From: Muribaculaceae bacterium
Lineage (GTDB): Bacteria > Bacteroidota > Bacteroidia > Bacteroidales > Muribaculaceae
Length of the DNA stretch: 64,000 nucleotides
NCBI GenBank assembly: GCA_017443765.1
Contig: JAFSYB010000051.1
Coordinates: forward strand, 1-64,000
Reading direction: 5' to 3'
How positions within the stretch are numbered: the first letter of the stretch is position 1; each line of letters opens with the position of its first letter. The position numbers and the translations under genes are program-made. The notes below the pieces were generated by a model. It was not told where the DNA came from and searched no databases. It saw only the letters and a program-made list of their open reading frames with translations. Shown here one piece after another: positions 24,488 to 32,272 of the stretch.

Positions 24488-27292
24488 TCAAAAGTTGCGA
24501 TAGCCTTGCTGCACCACGCGCAGTCGCAGGGTGGGGGAAAGGTTGTTTATGAACGTGTTTAACTCGTTGGCTGTGAGTGTCTCGAGCAGTTCGCGATAGC
24601 CGGTGTGCCGGTCAAAGCCCAATGCGCGATCGCGCAGCACATCGATCCAATAGGCGTTGGTGCGCTGGTCGGTGTCGAGTTGCTGGAGCAGCTGCCGGCG
24701 GATGTGTTCGAGCAAATCGTTGCTGGATCCGTAGCTCATCACAAGGTCAAACACCTTCGCCATCTCACCCAGGATGGTCTGTGTGAGTTCGGGCTGCGTG
24801 TCGAATTGAGTGACGAGTATCCATTTACCGCTTTGCCATGCCGCGGCGCCATGTGCCTCGACACAGTAGGTGGCTTGCAGGTTCTCGCGCAGGTGGGCAT
24901 TGAGATACACGGCGAGCACTTGGCCGGTGATGTCGATGAGCGTGCTGTTGCGCAGCGATGGCTCCATAGCCCCCATCTGGCAGGCATAGATATTGGCCTT
25001 TGGCGACGGCATTGCCGTGAGGAACACATTGTCGATGTCGCCGGAGGGATAGGGGTCGCACGGCTTGGCTGCAGTGTCGTCAGGCCCGGTCGACCCGGCG
25101 GGCAGGCTGGCTATGTATCGCTCAATGAGCGGTTGCACGCTGTCGGTGTCGAGGTCCCCAACCAGGATAAAGGTGTAGTCCTGCGGTCTGGCCACACGCT
25201 GCCGGTAGAACGTGAGCGCGCTCTCGAAGTCGGCCTCGGCAATTTCGGCCTCGGTGAGTGCAAGGTAACGCGCCCGGTGGTTGTAGAGCGAGGCGGCCGT
25301 CGAATCGGCAAAGGCGGCTTCGGGTGTCCCGCCCGTCTGGTGGGCCATGGCGATGAGTTGCTTGCGCAGGTTGCGGTAGGCCGCAGTGTCGGGCTTCACA
25401 TTCGTGAAGTAGAGGTGGTTGAGCTGAAGCAGCGTTTCCAATTCGCGTCGACGGCATTGCCCGCTTATCTCGTCGTGTGTCTCGCCTAATGAATAGACGA
25501 TTGAGAGCGTTGTTCCGCTCAGCATCTTCCGCAATTCGGCTTCCGAGTGACTGCCGAGGGAGCTGTTTTCCACCACATTGTCGACAAGCCTGACCACACG
25601 GTCACATTCGCTGCCCAGTGCCGCGAATCCCCCGGGGCGTGTAGCGCAAAAGAGTACCTCGTCGGTTTGATGGGTGGTGGGCATCAGTTGCACCGTTGCC
25701 CCATTGCTGAGCTTGAGCGTGGTAATGCCCAGTGTGTCGCTGCGCTTGTCCACAATTCGTCCTGGCGTAAGCTCGGGTAGGGAAAGGGTAGTGGGCAGGG
25801 GGGTGTGGGTATGCTCATCGGGTGCGTCGGTGTTCAGATTGGCTGTTTGCGCAAAAACGCTCAGTGCTTGTTCTTTGGTGGGTAGCGTGGCCTTGTTGCT
25901 TGCTGTGAACACCACGCAGGCATTGGCGACTTCCAGCATTTGTCGCGCCATTTGGTTCGCATCGGCCACGGTGGCGGTGTCGAGCAAGTGGGTGACGGCA
26001 GCACACTCCTGCTTGATGCCGGGTATATAGCTGCCGTGCAGGAAATGGTCGATGTACTCCATCACATAGTCGCGGCTGGTGTGCTGTTCCATCTGGGCGC
26101 TCGACAGCTCGATGAATGCCATGTGATTGGCAACGGCGAGTTTCAGCTCGCTGCTGGTGAAGCCATGCTCCACCACGCGTCGCACCTCGGTGAGTGTTTC
26201 AGCAAGTGCGGGCATGGGGTCGAGGCTGGCGGTTGTGGCGGTGATGGCGATTGCCTGGGTGTGGCTCGCGGCCATAAACGAAGTTGTGGCGCAGTTGCTG
26301 GCGAGTATGTGCGACTGTGCGGCGTGGGCGCGGTCGTCGAGGCGTTGGGCAATCATTGTGGCCACGAGCTGTCGCAAGGTGTTGTCGCGCAACTCATCTG
26401 CGGTGTTGCGCTCTTGGCGGGTGCGCCCGGCAATCGGATAGAGCAGCCGAATGGTGGTGGCACCGGCTTCGGGGTCGGCATATCGTGCGCAATGAATGCC
26501 GGGGGCGAGGGTCACATCCACATTGGGGTCGGGGCAAGGCATGGCGGGTGCGGGCACCGAGGCAAACGTTTGCCGCACATGCTGTTCCATGACTTCGGTA
26601 TCAAAGTCGCCCACAATCACGATGGCCTGCAGGTCGGGGCGGAACCACCGGCGGTAAAAGGCTGTCAGGCGTTTTTGGTCGGCTTGTTCTATGGTGGCTG
26701 TCTGGCCGATGGGAGTGCGTGTGGCGTAGGGATTGTTGCCAAGCAGCTGCGGCAACACGGCATTAAACATTCGCGTTTGGTATTCATCGCGATGCCGGCG
26801 TTCCTCGGCTATGATCCATTTCTCTTTCTCGATGGCCTCGGGGTCGAGCGTGAGCCCTGTCGAGAGGTCGCTCAGGGCGAGCAGTGCCGAATCGAGCGTG
26901 GCCCAGTTGTCGGTGGGTACGTTTGAGAGCTGGTATTGGGTGTCGTCGTAGGACGTTGATGCGTTGATGTCGCTGCCGTAAGTCATTCCCGTCGAGGTGA
27001 GGTAGTTCACCATTGAGGTGGCAGGGTAGTGGGTGGTGCCGTTGAATGCCATGTGCTCAAGCAGGTGAGCGTACCCCTGTTCGTCGGCCGTTTCGACCAC
27101 CGACCCCACGCGGTGCGCCATCCACATCTCGGCACGGCCTTGCGGATAGCTGTTGTGACGTATATAATAGGTTATGCCACACGGCAGCGTGCCCAGGCGC
27201 AGCTCTGGGTCGATGGGCAGCGCTTCGCCGCCACAGGCCACTGCCGTCAATAACGCCGACAGGAGCAAGACGATTGCGTGATGTGTTCTCAT
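24488..27292 (-). CDS. M16-family zinc metallopeptidase (insulinase/pitrilysin-like)
   Basis: An exported 934-residue protease with an N-terminal hydrophobic signal ending TAVACGGE, so possibly a lipoprotein cleaved before Cys, although the lipobox is imperfect. The first M16 domain has the inverted zinc motif HLLEHMAFNGT near residue 75 with the downstream Glu in EEKW-type context (KEKWIIAEERRHR). A second inactive M16-like half occupies roughly 480-930, the usual two-half architecture. The ATG at 27292 is used; a TTG two codons upstream is also in frame. It follows the serCA terminator on the same strand, so it probably has its own promoter. Likely peptide degradation in the periplasm. Confidence 0.9.
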   Translation of the reverse strand: MRTHHAIVLLLSALLTAVACGGEALPIDPELRLGTLPCGITYYIRHNSYPQGRAEMWMAHRVGSVVETADEQGYAHLLEHMAFNGTTHYPATSMVNYLTSTGMTYGSDINASTSYDDTQYQLSNVPTDNWATLDSALLALSDLSTGLTLDPEAIEKEKWIIAEERRHRDEYQTRMFNAVLPQLLGNNPYATRTPIGQTATIEQADQKRLTAFYRRWFRPDLQAIVIVGDFDTEVMEQHVRQTFASVPAPAMPCPDPNVDVTLAPGIHCARYADPEAGATTIRLLYPIAGRTRQERNTADELRDNTLRQLVATMIAQRLDDRAHAAQSHILASNCATTSFMAASHTQAIAITATTASLDPMPALAETLTEVRRVVEHGFTSSELKLAVANHMAFIELSSAQMEQHTSRDYVMEYIDHFLHGSYIPGIKQECAAVTHLLDTATVADANQMARQMLEVANACVVFTASNKATLPTKEQALSVFAQTANLNTDAPDEHTHTPLPTTLSLPELTPGRIVDKRSDTLGITTLKLSNGATVQLMPTTHQTDEVLFCATRPGGFAALGSECDRVVRLVDNVVENSSLGSHSEAELRKMLSGTTLSIVYSLGETHDEISGQCRRRELETLLQLNHLYFTNVKPDTAAYRNLRKQLIAMAHQTGGTPEAAFADSTAASLYNHRARYLALTEAEIAEADFESALTFYRQRVARPQDYTFILVGDLDTDSVQPLIERYIASLPAGSTGPDDTAAKPCDPYPSGDIDNVFLTAMPSPKANIYACQMGAMEPSLRNSTLIDITGQVLAVYLNAHLRENLQATYCVEAHGAAAWQSGKWILVTQFDTQPELTQTILGEMAKVFDLVMSYGSSNDLLEHIRRQLLQQLDTDQRTNAYWIDVLRDRALGFDRHTGYRELLETLTANELNTFINNLSPTLRLRVVQQGYRNF

Positions 27293-27324
27293 ATTCAATT
27301 ATAACGCTGTTGTGGGCATAATAT

Positions 27325-27361
27325 TATCGTACAGAAACGGGCGAGGTGTTCACCTCGCCCG
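27325..27361 (-). terminator. Rho-independent terminator after serA
   Basis: A GC-rich perfect inverted repeat with 11-bp arms (27338-27348 and 27351-27361) and a minimal loop is followed on the minus strand by TTTCTGTA. It lies 40 nt past the serA stop. The T-run is short, so efficiency is uncertain. Confidence 0.65.
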
Positions 27362-27400
27362 GGAAAAGCAGTTTCTTGATGTCGGTGTCCAGTGCTCGCG

Positions 27401-28318
27401 TCACTTGTTCACCTGGAAACGGTTGAAACCGTCCTTGAGGTGAGCCACCACCTGGTTGGCGGCGGCCAGGCCGGCGTTGATGTTGGCCTCTGCGGTCTGC
27501 GCACCCATCTTCTTGGGTGTGAAGAACACGCGGTCGGGATATTTCTCCTCGAGTTCGGCGGCGTTGTCGGGCTTTACATCGGCCACGTAGCGCACGTCGG
27601 TGCGTGCGGCAAGGGCGGCGGCAAGGCCGTCCTCGTCGATGACCTCCTTGCGGGCGGCGTTGATGAGCACGCCGTTCTTGGGCAGCAGCGTGATCAGGGC
27701 CTCGTTCACCGAGCGGCGGGTCTCGTCGGTGGCGGGAATGTGCAGGCTCACATACTGGTTGTTGCGGTACAGATCCTCGAGGTTGTGCACGGGGGTGATG
27801 CCATCGGCTTCCATGACCTCGTCCTTCACCCAGGGGTCAAGGGCGCTCACTTTCATGCCAAAGCCCTTGGCAATGCGTGCCACGTTGCGGCCCACGGCGC
27901 CGTAAGCGTGAATGCCCAGCGTCTCGCCGAGCAGCTCGGTGCCCGACGTGCCGTTGTAGCGGTTGCGAATCAGCGTCACCACCATGCCCATCACCAGCTC
28001 GGCAACGGCGTTGGCGTTCTGCCCCGGCGTGTTCATCACGCACACGCCATGTGCGGTGGCCTCGGCCAGGTCGATGTTGTCGTAGCCGGCCCCGGCGCGA
28101 ACCACCACCTTGAGCTGCTTGGCGGCGTCAAACACTTCCTTGTCCACCTTGTCGCTGCGCACAATCAGTCCGGCGGCATCGGCCACGGCGGCAATCATGT
28201 CGGCCTTGGTGCCTTTCTCGACCAGCACCAGCTCATGGCCGGCGGCTTCAATCACTTCCTTAATGCCCTGCACGGCCACGGGGGCAAAGGGCTTCTCGGT
28301 TGCAACTAAGATTTTCAT
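27401..28318 (-). CDS. serA: D-3-phosphoglycerate dehydrogenase (short form)
   Basis: First step of serine synthesis, NAD-dependent oxidation of 3-phosphoglycerate. It has 305 residues, lacking the C-terminal ACT regulatory domain of the E. coli enzyme. The catalytic Arg is in NAARKEV, and the Glu is in the PDNAAELEE region. Where most family members have the catalytic His (TPH-x-GA), this protein reads TPKKMGAQT. The glycine-rich NAD motif is diverged around LGIHAYGAVGRNVA. It follows serC by 68 nt, forming a serCA operon. Confidence 0.9.
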   Translation of the reverse strand: MKILVATEKPFAPVAVQGIKEVIEAAGHELVLVEKGTKADMIAAVADAAGLIVRSDKVDKEVFDAAKQLKVVVRAGAGYDNIDLAEATAHGVCVMNTPGQNANAVAELVMGMVVTLIRNRYNGTSGTELLGETLGIHAYGAVGRNVARIAKGFGMKVSALDPWVKDEVMEADGITPVHNLEDLYRNNQYVSLHIPATDETRRSVNEALITLLPKNGVLINAARKEVIDEDGLAAALAARTDVRYVADVKPDNAAELEEKYPDRVFFTPKKMGAQTAEANINAGLAAANQVVAHLKDGFNRFQVNK

Positions 28319-28386
28319 TGCTTGTATTGGTGTTTGTGATAGGGTTATAGAAATATGTGGTTTCTACGGTGCCTATCAAAATGGTT

Positions 28387-29457
28387 TTACTTGTTCTCGA
28401 ACTCCTTCATGGCTGCGGTAAGCACCTTCACGCTCTCGAGGGGCAGGGCGTTGTAGAGCGAGGCACGGAAACCGCCCACGCTGCGATGACCCTTGATGCC
28501 AACAATGCCCTTGCTGGTTGCGAACTCCAGGAAGTCCTTCTCGAGCTCCTTGTACTCGGGCTTCATCACGAAGCACACGTTCATGATCGAGCGGTCCTCG
28601 GCCTTGACGGTGCCGACAAACATCTTGCTCGAGTCGATGGCGTCGTAGAGCACGGCAGCCTTCTCCTCGTCGATGCGTTGCAGCTCTTTCACACCACCCA
28701 GCTCCTTGTACCACTTGAGGGTCTGCAAGGCAGCGTAAACCGGGAACACCGGCGGGGTGTTGAACATCGAGCCCTTCTCCACGTGGGTCTTGTAGTTAAG
28801 CATCGTGGGCAGCACGCGCACGCCTTCCATACGGCCAAGCACTTCCTCCTTGATGATGATGAAGGTCACGCCTGCGGGGGCGATGTTCTTTTGGGCGCCG
28901 CCGTAAATCAGGTCATACTTGCTCACGTCGACGGGGCGCGAGAAGATGTCGCTCGACATGTCGGCAACCAAGCGCACGGGCACGTCATAGTCCTCGCGAA
29001 TCTCGGTGCCGTAGATGGTGTTGTTGGTGGTGATGTGGAAGTAGTCCACGTCGGCGGGCACGGTGTAGCCCTTGGGAATATAGGTGTAGTTATCCTCCTT
29101 CGACGACCCCACCACGCACACCTCGCCGAACAGCTTGGCCTCCTTGATGGCCTTGTTGGCCCAGGTGCCCGTGTCGAGGTAGGCGGCCTTGGTCTTGAGC
29201 AGGTTCATGGGCACCATGCAGAACTGGGTGCTGGCACCGCCACCCAAGAAAATGACGCGGTATCCGGCGGGGATGTCGAGCAGTTCCTTGAACAGCTGCT
29301 CGGCCTCGTCCATGACGGCGGTGAACTCCTTGCTGCGGTGCGAAATCTCGAGAATCGACAAGCCGGTGCCGGCAAAGTCGCGGATGGCATCAACGCAGTG
29401 GTCGATGGTGTACTGGCTCAGGATCGACGGTCCTGCATAGAAATTGTGCTTCTTCAT
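28387..29457 (-). CDS. serC: Phosphoserine aminotransferase
   Basis: PLP aminotransferase converting 3-phosphohydroxypyruvate and glutamate to phosphoserine (also the PdxB-pathway intermediate). It has 356 residues, normal length. N-terminal [19 protein letters not shown] and [10 protein letters not shown] are typical of SerC; the PLP Lys is in [13 protein letters not shown]. It heads the serCA operon and is divergent from gdhA across a 438-nt region. The juxtaposition with glutamate dehydrogenase links amino-group supply to serine synthesis. Confidence 0.96.
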   Translation of the reverse strand: MKKHNFYAGPSILSQYTIDHCVDAIRDFAGTGLSILEISHRSKEFTAVMDEAEQLFKELLDIPAGYRVIFLGGGASTQFCMVPMNLLKTKAAYLDTGTWANKAIKEAKLFGEVCVVGSSKEDNYTYIPKGYTVPADVDYFHITTNNTIYGTEIREDYDVPVRLVADMSSDIFSRPVDVSKYDLIYGGAQKNIAPAGVTFIIIKEEVLGRMEGVRVLPTMLNYKTHVEKGSMFNTPPVFPVYAALQTLKWYKELGGVKELQRIDEEKAAVLYDAIDSSKMFVGTVKAEDRSIMNVCFVMKPEYKELEKDFLEFATSKGIVGIKGHRSVGGFRASLYNALPLESVKVLTAAMKEFENK

Positions 29458-29895
29458 TTTTACAGTTAGTTTTATAGATGTGATTAGAAGTTATCAGTTA
29501 TTCCTCGTGCGGAAGCGCGCTCCCGACGATTGCACCGCAAAGTTACGGCAAATTTATGAGATGTGGAAAAAAAAGTAAAGACATTTTTCGGCCACCCGGT
29601 TTCGGCAAAGTGGCAATTTGCTTGCAAAATTCCGATTTTTGGACGCCGTGACACAAACCGGCCGGTCGTGGTGGCGACAATGCGCGCAAAATGGCAGAAT
29701 GTGCAGTAATTTGCAATTTCAAAATTAATTCGTTTCTCCTGCTCATTTTTGAAAAAAACGAAAATCACGAAAAAAAACGGCGCGAAAATTCGGCCACGTT
29801 AAAAATTCGCCTTATATTTGTCACGTCAAATCAAAGCGACAAATCTTTACTTAATAAAGGTAAAATAATTAATTGACTTTTTAAGACATTTTATC
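29458..29895. other. Divergent regulatory region between serC and gdhA
   Basis: No gene is supported in these 438 bases. On the serC side, TAACTTTG (minus, 29545-29538) is a likely -7 box with a poorly matched -33. On the gdhA side there is a promoter at 29789-29820. The middle is rich in A-tracts and short GC inverted repeats (for example CCGGCC around 29658), leaving ample room for regulator binding. No recognisable operator was found. Confidence 0.5.
29789..29820 (+). promoter_or_regulatory. Probable promoter for gdhA
   Basis: TTCG (29789-29792; one mismatch to TTTG), 20-nt spacer, TATATTTG (29813-29820). It predicts a leader of about 70 nt before the ATG at 29896. Confidence 0.5.
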
Positions 29896-31239
29896 ATGAA
29901 CGTTGAAAAAATTATGGCCAACCTGGAGGCCAAGCATCCCGGTGAGTCCGAGTATCTGCAGGCTGTGCGTGAGGTTCTCGAGTCGGTGGAAGAGGTTTAC
30001 AACCAACACCCGGAGTTTGAGAAAGCCAAGATTATCGAGCGCATGGTTGAGCCCGAGCGCATCTTCACTTTCCGTGTGACCTGGATCGACGACAAGGGCG
30101 AGGTGCAGACCAATCTGGGCTATCGTGTGCAGTTCAACAGCGCCATTGGCCCGTACAAGGGTGGCTTGCGCTTCCACAAGGCTGTCACGCCCTCGATGCT
30201 GAAGTTCCTCGGTTTTGAGCAGACTTTCAAGAACGCCCTCACCACGCTGCCCATGGGCGGTGGCAAGGGTGGCTCCGACTTCGACCCCGTTGGCAAGAGC
30301 GATGCCGAGATCATGCGTTTCTGCCAGGCTTTCATGCTTGAGCTTCGCCACAACATTGGCCCCGACCAGGACATTCCCGCTGGTGATGTGGGCGTTGGTG
30401 GCCGCGAGATTGGCTTCCTCAACGGTATGTATCAGAAGCTTGCCCGCCAGTACCACACCGGAGTGCTCACCGGCAAGGGCGAGACCTGGGGCGGCTCCAT
30501 CCTGCGTCCCGAGGCCACTGGTTTCGGCGCTCTCTACTTCACCCAGCACCTGCTGCACAAGGCTGGCAAGGACATCAAGGGCTTGAAGGTTGCCCTCTCG
30601 GGCTTTGGCAACGTGGCCTGGGGTGCCGCTACCAAGGCCAAGGAGCTTGGCGCAAAGGTTGTGGCTATTTCCGGCCCCGACGGCGTGTGCGAGATTCCCG
30701 CCGGCATCACCGACGAGATGATCGACTACATGCTTGAGATGCGCGCCTCCAACCGCAACAAGGTTGAGGACATGGCCACCAAGTTCCCCGAGCTGGCCAA
30801 GTTCACTCCGGGCAAGAAGGCTTGGAGCATCCCCTGCGACATCGCTCTGCCCTGCGCATTCCAGAACGAGCTCAGCGAGGACGATGCCAAGGAGCTCAAG
30901 GCTAACGGCTGCTGGTGCTGCTGCGAGGTCTCGAACATGGGCTGCCAGCCCGGCGCCATCCACTTCTTCCAGAAGAACGGCGTCTACTTCGCTCCCGGCA
31001 AGGCCGTGAACGCTGGTGGTGTGGCCACCTCGGGCCTTGAGATGACCCAGAACGCCGCTCACCTGAGCTGGTCGGCCAAGGAGGTTGACGACAAGCTGCA
31101 CTGGATTATGGAGAACATCCACGAGCAGTGCGTGAAGTTCGGCACGCAGCCCGACGGCACCATCGACTACGTGAAGGGCGCCAATATCGCCGGCTTCATG
31201 AAGGTTGCCCAGGCTATGCTTGAGCAGGGCGTGATTTGA
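29896..31239 (+). CDS. gdhA: Glutamate dehydrogenase (hexameric, probably NADP-type)
   Basis: Assimilates ammonium onto 2-oxoglutarate. It has 447 residues, the length of the small hexameric class. Substrate-site motifs YKGGLRFH and PMGGGKGGSDFDP (catalytic Lys) are followed by PAGDVGVGGREIG and the nucleotide-binding GFGNVAWGAA near residue 238. A Cys-rich stretch (CWCCCEVSN) near residue 337 is notable. The codon usage is strongly biased toward C-ending codons, suggesting high expression. It is a single-gene unit with its own promoter and a strong terminator. Confidence 0.96.
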   Translation: MNVEKIMANLEAKHPGESEYLQAVREVLESVEEVYNQHPEFEKAKIIERMVEPERIFTFRVTWIDDKGEVQTNLGYRVQFNSAIGPYKGGLRFHKAVTPSMLKFLGFEQTFKNALTTLPMGGGKGGSDFDPVGKSDAEIMRFCQAFMLELRHNIGPDQDIPAGDVGVGGREIGFLNGMYQKLARQYHTGVLTGKGETWGGSILRPEATGFGALYFTQHLLHKAGKDIKGLKVALSGFGNVAWGAATKAKELGAKVVAISGPDGVCEIPAGITDEMIDYMLEMRASNRNKVEDMATKFPELAKFTPGKKAWSIPCDIALPCAFQNELSEDDAKELKANGCWCCCEVSNMGCQPGAIHFFQKNGVYFAPGKAVNAGGVATSGLEMTQNAAHLSWSAKEVDDKLHWIMENIHEQCVKFGTQPDGTIDYVKGANIAGFMKVAQAMLEQGVI

Positions 31240-31291
31240 TAAGCAACACACAAGAGTAACCAAAATCTGATTGCTTAACTATTTCCATAGT

Positions 31292-31329
31292 CAGGCGGCC
31301 GCTGTGAAATCGGCCGCCTGCCGTTTTTT
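31292..31329 (+). terminator. Rho-independent terminator of gdhA
   Basis: Perfect 10-bp GC-rich stem (31292-31301 with 31311-31320), 9-nt loop, then CCGTTTTTT. It lies about 50 nt past the gdhA stop and before the DUF695 gene. Confidence 0.85.
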
Positions 31330-31343
31330 AAGTTTTACAAACC

Positions 31344-31790
31344 ATGTCAAAGCTGAAACTTACCGATGAATGGTGGACAGCCCCGGCGCAGAGCGACAGC
31401 GGTCGGCTCATCATGGTCACCGGCCGCCGCAATATGGAGCCGGCCATGGCCACAGGGCACTACAACGTCAGGATGGAAATCACATGGCGATATGGAGGCG
31501 AAGATGCGGGTATGCCGCCCGATGCCACCGCACGCACCATGGAGCAGGTAACCACGGCATTGGCCGACGAGTTCCGGCGCGACCACGTGGCCATCCTCAC
31601 GGGCATCTACACCGGGGCAGGCGAGCGCAACTGGGTGTTCTATGTGCGAAGCCTCTACATCTTCCAGCGAAAAATCAACGAAATTCTCGCCCCCTTTGAG
31701 CAACTCCCCCTGGAGTTCTACGCCGAGGAAGACCCCGACTGGGAGGAATACCGCGAAATGCGCGAGACCGAAATTCCCGACGAGGAATGA
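31344..31790 (+). CDS. DUF695-family protein
   Basis: A 148-residue cytoplasmic protein with a DUF695-like layout: an N-terminal Trp-rich strand (DEWWTAPA), alternating strands with TGIYTGAGERNWVFYVRS, and an acidic C-terminus containing DPDWEEYREM. The family's function is unknown. It stands alone immediately after the gdhA terminator, and its 3' end abuts the tandem repeat array. Confidence 0.7.
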   Translation: MSKLKLTDEWWTAPAQSDSGRLIMVTGRRNMEPAMATGHYNVRMEITWRYGGEDAGMPPDATARTMEQVTTALADEFRRDHVAILTGIYTGAGERNWVFYVRSLYIFQRKINEILAPFEQLPLEFYAEEDPDWEEYREMRETEIPDEE

Positions 31791-31794
31791 GTGT

Positions 31795-31944
31795 ACGCAA
31801 GGTGAAACACAGGCCGCAGCTTGCCGCCCGCACGCAAGATGTAACCGCAGGCCGCAGTTTGCCGCCCGCACGCATGGTGAAACACAGGCCGCAGCTTGCC
31901 GACCTCACGTAAGGTGTAACCGCAGGCCGTAGGTCTGCATGAGG
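31795..31944. repeat. Alternating A/B tandem repeats, 37 and 38 bp
   Basis: Four head-to-tail units begin at 31795, 31832, 31870 and 31907. Units 1 and 3 (37 bp) share GTGAAACACAGGCCGCAGC; units 2 and 4 (38 bp) share TGTAACCGCAGGCCG. The array is therefore a duplicated 75-bp A+B block with later point changes. All units share an ACGyAwGrTG start. Confidence 0.8.
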
Positions 31945-31968
31945 CCGACGGTCTCAAAATGAATGAAA

Positions 31969-32007
31969 CCCCACGGCGCATACATCGAAGATGTGTGTGG
32001 CGTGGGG
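31969..32007. other. Strong GAA-triloop hairpin (possible RNA element)
   Basis: Arms 31969-31986 and 31990-32007 pair over 18 positions as plus-strand RNA, with a single G-G mismatch and a few G-U pairs, around the loop GAA. The wobble pairs mean the fold is better as plus-strand RNA than as its complement. It has no following T-run, so it is not an ordinary terminator. Confidence 0.55.
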
Positions 32008-32107
32008 ATAGCAACGCCTCCAGCGGCGGGGCCTCGAAGAGGGCCAACTACGGTATGTGCGCCGCCCCGCCCGGCTAACGCACAACCGAGCCGACACAGA
32101 AACATTA

Positions 32108-32272
32108 TTATCTTTTCTTTTTGCCAAATAAGGCCGAAACTATCATACTGCCAAGCTTTCTTTCCAATCCAGCTTTTGAAGTCGGTATTCCAGTCTTACG
32201 AGCAAGTTGCTGCCGAGCTTGCGTTAAGCCAAGTACTCGTTTCCATGAGAAAGTGATACCAGGTATTCTCAT
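32108..32272 (-). CDS. 54-residue basic protein closing the TerY-P-like operon
   Basis: Short ORF not recognised as a known family. The ATG at 32272 overlaps the DUF4407 stop as ATGA, and the frame runs to TAA at 32108. It begins MRIPGITFSWKRVLGL, is rich in Lys/Arg, contains TQARQQLARKTGIPTSKAG, and ends LFGKKKR. The gap-free, coupled placement and codon composition like the rest of the operon support translation. The IPGI-FSWKR opening resembles small basic proteins I associate with Bacteroidales accessory loci, but I cannot confirm homology. Possible roles are a nucleic-acid or membrane-binding accessory peptide, or a substrate of the upstream kinases. Confidence 0.6.
   Translation of the reverse strand: MRIPGITFSWKRVLGLTQARQQLARKTGIPTSKAGLERKLGSMIVSALFGKKKR

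Larger units (their letters stand above)
31791..32107. other. Repeat- and hairpin-bearing intergenic region at the left edge of the AT-rich island
   Basis: These 317 bases have no supported gene. They hold four imperfect tandem repeats (31795-31944), a strong GAA-loop hairpin (31969-32007) and a GC-rich stretch (32010-32080) before composition shifts to AT-rich at about 32100. Open frames across the repeats exist on both strands, but they follow the repeat period rather than protein-like composition. Confidence 0.6.

Noticed and set aside
31795..31944. Possible CRISPR array
   Set aside because: The units are contiguous 37-38-bp imperfect repeats with no unique spacers, and no cas genes are present.
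31642..32047. Overlapping open frames across the tandem repeats on both strands
   Set aside because: The translated Ala/Arg/Cys-rich repeats follow the 37/38-bp period, which is not a multiple of three across units, and no start or family is convincing.
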